DNA of 5,630 bases, from assembly GCA_021815245.1 (NCBI GenBank), contig JAKAHF010000189.1, positions 1-5,630 on the forward strand, written 5' to 3'. A model generated the notes under the pieces. It saw only the letters and a program-made list of their open reading frames with translations. It was not told where the DNA came from and did no database searches. Position 1 is the stretch's first letter. The number at the start of each line of letters is the position of its first letter. Below, in pieces: positions 1 through 5,630 of this stretch. This DNA is from Actinomycetes bacterium (GTDB lineage Bacteria; Actinomycetota; Thermoleophilia; RBG-16-64-13). The position numbers and the translations under genes were made by a program.

Positions 1-854
1 CAGGCCTCGCTGTACTGCTCGGCGTCGATCTCGAAATGACCTATGGCGGAGGTGGCCGCGGGTATGGTAGTCGTGCTGATCTCGCCCTCCCCGGCTGTGC
101 CGGCCGGCACGGTGATGGCGACGTCGACCCGCAGCTTCGTCTCGTCGGTGATGTCGGGGTCGTCGTGATAGATGCTCAGGGCCATCGTCTGGGGCCCGAC
201 CAGTCCCCGCGGACCCGCCCACGAGAACAGCTTGCCGAACAAGCGCTCGAAGAGCCCGGTATTGCCCGCGTAGGGGCCAATATGACGCAGATAGGCCACA
301 TGCAGCTCGGGAACATCCTTGACTTCGATCTTCACTTCGCCGGTGTTCATCGCCAACCTCCAGGACCATGTTCGAGTGACGGGATCCAGCATACGAACAC
401 CCGCCGAGACCGCTTCCCAACGCTTGCTGACCTCTTTGCCATCCTTGCTCTTCACTTGACCATTCTTGCTGAGCCGCCTGCCGGCGCCGCGTACCCACTC
501 GGTCGCGCTCACGCCGAACGACTCTCTGAACACGCGGGCGAAGACCGCCGGGCTCGAGAAGCCGCACTCCAGGGCGACCTGAGTGATGGGCCGTGAGGGA
601 TTGCAGAGAAGGAGGTTGGCCGCCTTCTCTATGCGCCGTCTGCGGATGAAGCCGTTCAGAGTCTCTCCGACGAGCGCGGTGAAGATGCGGTGGAAGTGGT
701 AGGGGGAGAAAGCGGCCACGCCGGCGAGCGTCGACAACGAGAGGTCGCCGGCGAGGTTGGCCTCGATGTAGTCGATCACCTTGTTGATGCGGCCCGTGTA
801 CTCGGCTCGCAGGGCACGCCTGCGGGCGTCGTCGAGTTCCTCCATGCCGGTCAT
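1..854 (-). CDS. AraC-family transcriptional regulator with C-terminal GyrI-like effector-binding domain (3' end cut by window edge)
   Basis: The minus strand reads open from an ATG at 854 to the left edge, giving 284 residues without a stop. The start is supported by GGGGGAG at 861-867, six bases upstream; a second ATG three codons in (845) is less well placed. Residues ~20-120 form an AraC DNA-binding domain with two helix-turn-helix units (~39-60 and ~87-112); FSPYHFHRIF and VALECGFSSPAVFARVFRE are diagnostic stretches. A lysine-rich linker (~128-168) leads to a GyrI/SbmC-like domain from ~171 (VAYLRHIGPY, WAGPRGL, YHDDPDIT, AIGHFEI). In this family the C-terminal domain binds small cationic or drug-like ligands and the protein controls transcription in the cytoplasm. 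The last codon starts TG at the edge, most likely Trp as in relatives, so some 30-40 residues are probably missing. The gene is divergent from the MDR reductase at 998, a likely target. Family assignment is confident; the ligand is unknown. Confidence 0.93.
   Translation of the reverse strand, partial: MTGMEELDDARRRALRAEYTGRINKVIDYIEANLAGDLSLSTLAGVAAFSPYHFHRIFTALVGETLNGFIRRRRIEKAANLLLCNPSRPITQVALECGFSSPAVFARVFRESFGVSATEWVRGAGRRLSKNGQVKSKDGKEVSKRWEAVSAGVRMLDPVTRTWSWRLAMNTGEVKIEVKDVPELHVAYLRHIGPYAGNTGLFERLFGKLFSWAGPRGLVGPQTMALSIYHDDPDITDETKLRVDVAITVPAGTAGEGEISTTTIPAATSAIGHFEIDAEQYSEA
357..361 (-). promoter_or_regulatory. Internal Shine-Dalgarno site before an in-frame ATG at the start of the GyrI-like domain
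   Basis: On the minus strand GGAGG (357-361) stands six bases before an in-frame ATG (348-350), codon 169 of the AraC/GyrI gene. The codons after it (MNTGEVKIEVKD) are exactly where stand-alone GyrI-like proteins begin. This could allow a free ligand-binding domain to be made from the same mRNA, or be a relic of fusion between two genes. Sequence and spacing are seen directly; use as a start is inference. Confidence 0.35.
423..470 (-). repeat. Imperfect 7-residue tandem repeat in the regulator's interdomain linker
   Basis: Residues 129-144 of the AraC/GyrI protein read SKNGQVK, SKDGKEV, SK: two and a bit copies of a seven-residue (21-base) unit with the pattern S-K-N/D-G-Q/K. The stretch is richer in A/T than the flanking domains and encodes a hydrophilic, basic, probably flexible tether. 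Basic Ser/Lys/Asn/Gly-rich linkers at this place are, from memory, common in AraC/GyrI fusions. The repeat is short and could be compositional. Confidence 0.35.
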
Positions 855-881
855 GTTCTTCTCCCCCGATCGTAGGACCCA

Positions 882-887
882 ATCATA
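882..887 (-). promoter_or_regulatory. Candidate -10 element for the AraC/GyrI regulator
   Basis: On the minus strand TATGAT matches the sigma70 -10 consensus at five of six positions. It would start transcription near 875, leaving a leader of about 20 bases that contains the Shine-Dalgarno site at 861-867. No good -35 hexamer lies 16-18 bases upstream, so the promoter may be weak, activator-dependent or not real. Confidence 0.4.
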
Positions 888-960
888 CCCGCACCACCTT
901 CACGCGCATGCACTATCGCCACGCCGGACCCGTTCGAGAGCGACGGAGCGTGGGGGCGGC

Positions 961-966
961 TATCAT
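961..966 (+). promoter_or_regulatory. Candidate -10 element for the MDR reductase gene
   Basis: TATCAT matches the sigma70 -10 consensus at five of six positions and would start transcription around 973, 25 bases before the chosen ATG at 998, with the Shine-Dalgarno site inside that leader. No convincing -35 lies at 16-18 bases; TTCGAG at 933-938 would need a 22-base spacer. A poor -35 would fit a promoter needing an AraC-type activator, but that is inference. Confidence 0.42.
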
Positions 967-986
967 GTGTTCGAAGCACCTAGCGC

Positions 987-992
987 GGGAGG
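987..992 (+). promoter_or_regulatory. Shine-Dalgarno site that decides the MDR reductase start
   Basis: GGGAGG ends five bases before the ATG at 998. The in-frame upstream ATGs at 908 and 965 have no comparable site, and 908 lies upstream of the candidate -10 at 961-966. The MDR fold also starts right after 998 (MKTLQF). Confidence 0.75.
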
Positions 993-997
993 CGCCG

Positions 998-1942
998 ATG
1001 AAGACACTGCAATTCGCCGGCTACGGTCCGCCGGAGGTCCTGCAGCTCAAGGAGGTTCCCAGACCTGAGCCCGGCACGGGCGAAGTCCTCATCGAGATAC
1101 GAGCGGCGGCAGTCAATCCCAGTGACGTCAAGAACGTCGCCGGCAGTTTCAATGCCCCCCTACCCCGGGTGCCCGGCCGCGACTTCGCGGGCGTCGTCGT
1201 CGCCGGCGCTGCTCCTGTGGGTCTCGAGGTCTGGGGTAGTGGTCCCGGGTTTGGGGTGGCGCGTGACGGAGCCCACCGGGAATTTGTGGTCATGCCGGTC
1301 GAGTGGATCTCGGAGAAGCCGACGGCTCTATCGATGGAACAGGCCGCCTCCATCGGCGTGCCCTATCTCACGGCTTGGTCGGCTCTCGTGCAGACCGGCG
1401 GTCTCGAGCCGGGTGAGACGGTGCTGGTCGTCGGATCGACCGGAGCGGTCGGACGCGCCGCAACCCAGATCGCCCACTGGAAGGGCGCCAGAGTTATCGG
1501 TGGCTGCAGGAATACGTCGGGGACGACCGAGGCCGACGCCGCTGTCGACATCACGCGCGATGATCTGCGCGAGCAAGTACTTGCTCTGACCGATGGACGG
1601 GGTGCAGACCTCGTACTCGATGCGGTGGGCGCCCATATGTTCGAGCCGGCGCTGCGCTGCCTCCGCCCAGAGGGCCGGCAGGTCGCCATCACCAGCTCTC
1701 TCGAGCGCCGCGTCTCGTTCGACCTCATCGACTTCTACCGCAATCGCTCGCGCCTGCTGGGCGTGAACACCATGACTCTTTCGGGCCCCGGTACCGCGGC
1801 CATGCTCGACGCATTGCGCGATGGGTTCGACGACGGCCACCTACGACCGCCCGAGTTGGCTACGTGGCCGTTCGAGCGCGCCGTCGAGGCGTATGCGGCT
1901 GTGAAGCAGGGGGCGCGAGCGAAGCAGGTACTGCTGCCGTAG
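998..1942 (+). CDS. Zinc-independent MDR oxidoreductase, NADPH:quinone oxidoreductase-like (COG0604)
   Basis: This 314-residue protein has the size and layout of the quinone-oxidoreductase branch of medium-chain dehydrogenases/reductases. An N-terminal GroES-like domain (~1-110) contains AAVNPSDV (37-44) and PGRDFAGVV (59-67). A Rossmann domain (~125-255) has the glycine-rich nucleotide-binding loop GSTGAVG (146-152) and the later strand ADLVLDAVG (203-211). The C-terminal part, with AVKQGARAKQVLLP, closes the fold. The Cys/His cluster of zinc alcohol dehydrogenases is absent, so it should be a cytosolic, zinc-free NAD(P)H-dependent reductase of quinones, enones or similar electrophiles; the substrate cannot be read from sequence. 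The region between the two N-terminal motifs is compact (VGLEVWGSG). It is divergent from the AraC/GyrI regulator, suggesting induction by that regulator's ligand. Its TAG lies 31 bp from the end of the convergent gene, with no recognisable terminator between them. Family is confident, role is not. Confidence 0.9.
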   Translation: MKTLQFAGYGPPEVLQLKEVPRPEPGTGEVLIEIRAAAVNPSDVKNVAGSFNAPLPRVPGRDFAGVVVAGAAPVGLEVWGSGPGFGVARDGAHREFVVMPVEWISEKPTALSMEQAASIGVPYLTAWSALVQTGGLEPGETVLVVGSTGAVGRAATQIAHWKGARVIGGCRNTSGTTEADAAVDITRDDLREQVLALTDGRGADLVLDAVGAHMFEPALRCLRPEGRQVAITSSLERRVSFDLIDFYRNRSRLLGVNTMTLSGPGTAAMLDALRDGFDDGHLRPPELATWPFERAVEAYAAVKQGARAKQVLLP

Positions 1943-1973
1943 TGGTCGACCGTGAACCGCTCGCAGGGTCGTT

Positions 1974-2294
1974 CTACCGCCTGCGGCGTGGCTTCTTCGC
2001 CAGACTCACCTGGTCGGGCCGCACTGCGCGGAACATGCCGTTCTGTATGAGGTGCAGGCTGACGAGGCCGGCTTGGCTGACACTGGCCGACCGGTAGACG
2101 AAGACGCCACGCTCCCCGTCGACCTTGAGTTTGGTGCCCGGCTCGTAGGGGTCTTCGGTGCGCGAGCCCTGTCCGATTAGCGTCGCGTCGAGCGTGAGTT
2201 GTTCGAACTCCTCGGGCGCGGGTCTTGAGACCGCGGAGCGCTGGGGCGACTCGATGTTGGCGGTTGGTTTGGCCGCCTGCCTCTTCGCGCTCAT
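1974..2294 (-). CDS. Conserved-looking hypothetical protein, 106 residues, coupled to the Dph6-like ATPase
   Basis: I do not recognise this gene with certainty. The ATG at 2294-2292 overlaps the TGA of the upstream ATPase gene (2293-2291) as ATGA, and no Shine-Dalgarno site precedes it, so translation probably depends on reinitiation after the ATPase. Residues 1-30 are polar and probably disordered (MSAKRQAAKP, RPAPEEFEQL). Residues ~49-98 look like a small beta-rich domain (PYEPGTKLKVDGERGVF, VSLHLI, FRAVRPDQVS), plausibly an SH3-like barrel; weak resemblance to short actinobacterial or phage proteins with a GERG-F motif is recalled but unverified. The C-terminus is very basic (KKPRRRR), suggesting nucleic-acid or ribosome contact. 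There is no signal peptide or membrane segment. Its reality rests on the four-base overlap, the domain-like pattern and its fit between neighbours. The frame also stays open further upstream inside the ATPase gene, but that part is arginine-rich and out of phase with the real protein. Confidence 0.75.
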   Translation of the reverse strand: MSAKRQAAKPTANIESPQRSAVSRPAPEEFEQLTLDATLIGQGSRTEDPYEPGTKLKVDGERGVFVYRSASVSQAGLVSLHLIQNGMFRAVRPDQVSLAKKPRRRR

Positions 2295-2968
2295 GTGCTC
2301 AGAAGTACGTCGATGAAGACGAAGCGTTCTCTGTCGACGACCTCGCCCACCTCGACGACGAGCGGGGACGCGAACATCGGCCCGGCGATGGCGACCGTAT
2401 GGAATTCTCCGTTTTCGGCGCAGGGATCGACGCCTGCGGGCAGGTCGCGCAGCAGCTGGTGATCGAAGCGGCGCCCAACCAGAGAGCCGTCGACCTGTTG
2501 GGTGTCGACACAGGTGACGATGGCCTCGACGCCGGCGTCGATCATCTCCTCGGCGAGCGCAGCGGTGGGCCGTCCCCACAAGGGAAAGAGCGGCTCGATG
2601 CCCGTGCCGGCGAGCTGAGTCTCGCGGTAGGTGCGCACGTCTTGCAGAAACAGGTCGCCGAAGGCCACGGCCTCGACTCCCAACCGTTTCGCCTCGTCGA
2701 TCGCGACGGTCATGGCAGCCCGATACTGCTCGTCGCTGCAGGGATCGGGTAGAGGCACCTTGAGCAAAGGCAGCCCCGCGGCTGCCGCCTGAGCCTCGAG
2801 CACGCTCGAGCGCACCGCGTGCATCGCGACGCGATCGACCGAACCGTTGAGGGTGGTGAGCAGCCCGACGAGCTCGACCGACGGATCGTGCTGCAACACC
2901 CAGAGGGCATAGGCGCTGTCCTTGCCGCTGCTCCACGACATGAGCGTTCTGGTCGGTCTATTAATCAT
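2291..2968 (-). CDS. Dph6-like PP-loop ATPase (COG2102, diphthine-ammonia ligase family / adenine nucleotide alpha hydrolase)
   Basis: This 225-residue protein belongs to the PP-loop (N-type) ATP pyrophosphatase superfamily. The ATP loop SSGKDS is at residues 13-18, preceded by the first beta strand (RTLMSW). Family-typical stretches follow: GLLTT (35-39), DRVAMHAVR (45-53), EAVAFGDLFLQDVR (99-112), PLFPLWG (126-132), CVDTQQVD (153-160) and the signature DPCAENGEFHT (181-191), where most relatives have Gly-Glu-Asn-Gly-Glu and this one has Ala first. Archaeal and eukaryotic Dph6 amidate diphthine on elongation factor 2 using ATP and ammonia; bacteria do not make diphthamide, so the substrate here is unknown. 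The ATG at 2968 was chosen because it adds a short N-terminus before the first strand; Met10 (2941) is the alternative. Neither has a well-placed Shine-Dalgarno site. The gene leads a two-gene unit with the 106-residue protein and is divergent from uup. Reading further upstream runs antisense into uup and has no family features. Confidence 0.9.
   Translation of the reverse strand: MINRPTRTLMSWSSGKDSAYALWVLQHDPSVELVGLLTTLNGSVDRVAMHAVRSSVLEAQAAAAGLPLLKVPLPDPCSDEQYRAAMTVAIDEAKRLGVEAVAFGDLFLQDVRTYRETQLAGTGIEPLFPLWGRPTAALAEEMIDAGVEAIVTCVDTQQVDGSLVGRRFDHQLLRDLPAGVDPCAENGEFHTVAIAGPMFASPLVVEVGEVVDRERFVFIDVLLST
2935..2964 (+). promoter_or_regulatory. Candidate promoter for uup
   Basis: ACGACA (2935-2940, four of six matches to -35), an 18-base spacer and TATTAA (2959-2964, four of six to -10) would start transcription near 2971 and give an ~80-base leader. 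It lies inside the start of the divergent ATPase gene, so the two transcripts would overlap. TAGGCT at 2975-2980 is the rival -10. Support is weak. Confidence 0.2.
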
Positions 2969-2985
2969 GTCGCATAGGCTACCAT
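2965..2985 (-). other. Possible hexapeptide mini-ORF overlapping the ATPase start
   Basis: On the minus strand an ATG at 2985 opens a frame reading M-V-A-Y-A-T and then TGA (2967-2965), which overlaps the ATPase ATG (2968-2966) as ATGA. GGAGG (2988-2992) lies only two bases before the mini-ORF ATG, closer than usual, and 19 bases before the ATPase ATG, farther than usual. A coupled mini-leader would explain this geometry, but chance is a real possibility. Confidence 0.2.
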
Positions 2986-3005
2986 CGCCTCCGGACAGAT
3001 GGCAT
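2976..3005 (-). promoter_or_regulatory. Candidate promoter for the ATPase operon, compatible with a leaderless transcript
   Basis: On the minus strand TAGCCT (2976-2981, pattern TAnnnT) is followed by seven bases and then the ATPase ATG at 2968, so transcription would begin at or next to the A of the ATG. A weak -35, ATGCCA (3000-3005, four of six matches), sits 18 bases upstream. A leaderless mRNA would explain the missing Shine-Dalgarno site. The overlapping plus-strand hexamer TAGGCT (2975-2980) makes the site nearly symmetric, so it could also fire toward uup. Both hexamers are weak matches. Confidence 0.28.
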
Positions 3006-3040
3006 TTCGGATATCCTCCCCAACAGGACGAATCGATCGC

Positions 3041-3045
3041 AGGGA
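3041..3045 (+). promoter_or_regulatory. Shine-Dalgarno site that decides the uup start
   Basis: AGGGA ends five bases before the ATG at 3051. In-frame reading upstream to 2922 gives only non-ABC sequence that lies antisense to the divergent ATPase start, and the first ABC strand (IWIHDISLSL) begins just after 3051. Confidence 0.6.
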
Positions 3046-3050
3046 CATGG

Positions 3051-4960
<1,910 letters not shown>

Positions 4961-4964
<4 letters not shown>

Positions 4965-5630
4965 GAGGGACGCGCGGCGCCCTCGATGACGGCGACCGTC
5001 TGTGCGGCGATCATGCCCTCCTCGTCGGTGGGCACGACAAGCACTTTGGTCGTCGAGGTCGCGGTCGAGATGTCTCTCGCGACCGCATGGGTATCGGCGT
5101 TGACGGCCGGATCGAGTTCCAGACCGAGAAAGCCGAGCCCGTCGCAGATGGCCGCCCGCATGGCGGCGTCGTTCTCGCCGACCCCCGCAGTGAAGACAAG
5201 GGCGTCAAGGCCTCCCATGGCGGCCGCGTAGGCGCCGATGTACTTCTTGACCCGATAGGCGTAGACGTCGAGGGCCAACCGGCAGCGCTCGTCGCCTTGG
5301 GCGGCGCCGGCTTCGACTTCGCGCATGTCGTTGCTTACGCCCGAGAGCCCGAGAAGGCCGCTCTCCTTGTTGAGCACGGCGTCGACCTCGTCGGGCGACA
5401 TGCCCAGGTCGCGCAGCAGATAGAGCATGACGCCCGGGTCGACATCGCCGGGCCGGGTGCCCATGACCAACCCTTCGAGAGGCGTGAGCCCCATGCTGGT
5501 GTCGACAGATCTGCCGCCGTCGATGGCCGCGACGCTGGCGCCGTTGCCGAGGTGGGCGACGACCATCTTGAGCTCGGCCACGCGCCCGCCGAGCAGCCGG
5601 TCGGCCTTCTTGACAACGGCCGCGAACGAC
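4961..5630 (-). CDS. ackA: Acetate kinase, C-terminal 222 residues (5' end beyond window)
   Basis: The minus strand is open from the right edge to TAG at 4963-4961, coding for the second half of an acetate kinase (about 400 residues in full, so ~180 are outside). AckA interconverts acetate + ATP and acetyl phosphate + ADP in the cytosol, working with phosphotransacetylase in acetate production or uptake. Visible family marks, counted from the first complete codon at the edge: HLGNG (26-30), DTSMGLTPLEG, GTRPGDVDP with the substrate-binding Arg at 59 (codon 5453-5455), NKESGLLGLSG, YRVKKYIGAY, FTAGVGEN and PTDEEG, holding the conserved Glu of the C-terminal Thr-Asn/Asp-Glu-Glu motif. All visible active-site positions are intact. 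A GTG at 5581 is internal, because the frame upstream still reads as kinase (KKADRLLGG). A pta gene, if linked, would lie beyond the right edge; none is visible. The stop shares CTAG with the convergent uup stop. Confidence 0.96.

Noticed and set aside
36..596. Open plus-strand frame of about 186 codons across the AraC/GyrI gene
   Set aside because: It is antisense to clear AraC and GyrI motifs, has no family resemblance and no Shine-Dalgarno site.
908..997. Upstream in-frame starts (908, 965) for the MDR reductase
   Set aside because: They add non-MDR residues, lack a good Shine-Dalgarno site, and 908 precedes the candidate -10. The site at 987-992 fits 998.
1328..1840. Open minus-strand frame antisense to the MDR reductase
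   Set aside because: It is a shadow of a well-supported plus-strand enzyme with no recognisable domain.
1943..1973. Possible terminator between the two convergent genes
   Set aside because: There is an 8-base palindrome (GGTCGACC, 1944-1951) and a five-base pairing of 1947-1951 with 1967-1971 around a 15-base loop, but no strong stem and no T-run on either strand.
2295..2936. Long upstream extension of the 106-residue protein's frame
   Set aside because: It is an arginine-rich out-of-phase reading of the ATPase gene; the ATGA-coupled ATG at 2294 is the sensible start.
3009..3016. GGATATCC palindrome in the ATPase/uup spacer as an operator
   Set aside because: Eight bases without extended symmetry or a second copy; chance is sufficient.
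4986..5231. Small plus-strand frame across the end of ackA
   Set aside because: It is antisense to conserved acetate kinase motifs with no independent support.

Overview
The window looks like an ordinary stretch of chromosome from a high-GC bacterium (roughly mid-60s % GC by eye). A high-GC anaerobic or facultative lineage, possibly actinobacterial (Coriobacteriia-like), is my guess from the acetate kinase, the short spacers and a possible leaderless start. The Uup protein reads more like a proteobacterial one, so the taxonomy is weakly supported. I see no tRNA, rRNA, CRISPR array, insertion sequence, phage gene or attachment site. No gene-free stretch exceeds about 145 bases.

Layout, left to right. 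(1) Positions 1-854, minus strand: an AraC-type regulator fused to a GyrI-like small-molecule-binding domain, cut by the left edge just before its C-terminus. (2) A 143-bp divergent control region with one -10-like hexamer facing each way. (3) Positions 998-1942, plus: a zinc-independent quinone-oxidoreductase-type member of the medium-chain dehydrogenase/reductase (MDR) superfamily, probably the regulator's target or partner. (4) Positions 1974-2294 and 2291-2968, minus: a two-gene unit. The upstream gene encodes a Dph6/COG2102-type PP-loop ATPase. The downstream gene encodes an unrecognised 106-residue basic protein whose ATG overlaps the ATPase stop (ATGA). (5) An 82-bp divergent spacer. 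(6) Positions 3051-4964, plus: a full-length ABC-F ATPase of the Uup type with its C-terminal coiled-coil domain. (7) Positions 4961-5630, minus: the C-terminal 222 residues of acetate kinase, cut by the right edge. Its stop codon is interlocked with the uup stop in the tetranucleotide CTAG.

Functionally these are separate modules: ligand-sensing regulation of a reductase, an orphan PP-loop ATPase with a coupled small protein, ribosome-associated ABC-F activity, and acetate/acetyl-phosphate metabolism. I found no convincing new multi-gene system. The most unusual points are the ATPase/small-protein pair, the absence of a usable Shine-Dalgarno site for the ATPase together with a hexapeptide mini-ORF or leaderless alternative, a well-spaced internal Shine-Dalgarno/ATG exactly at the AraC/GyrI domain boundary, and the interlocked uup/ackA stop codons.
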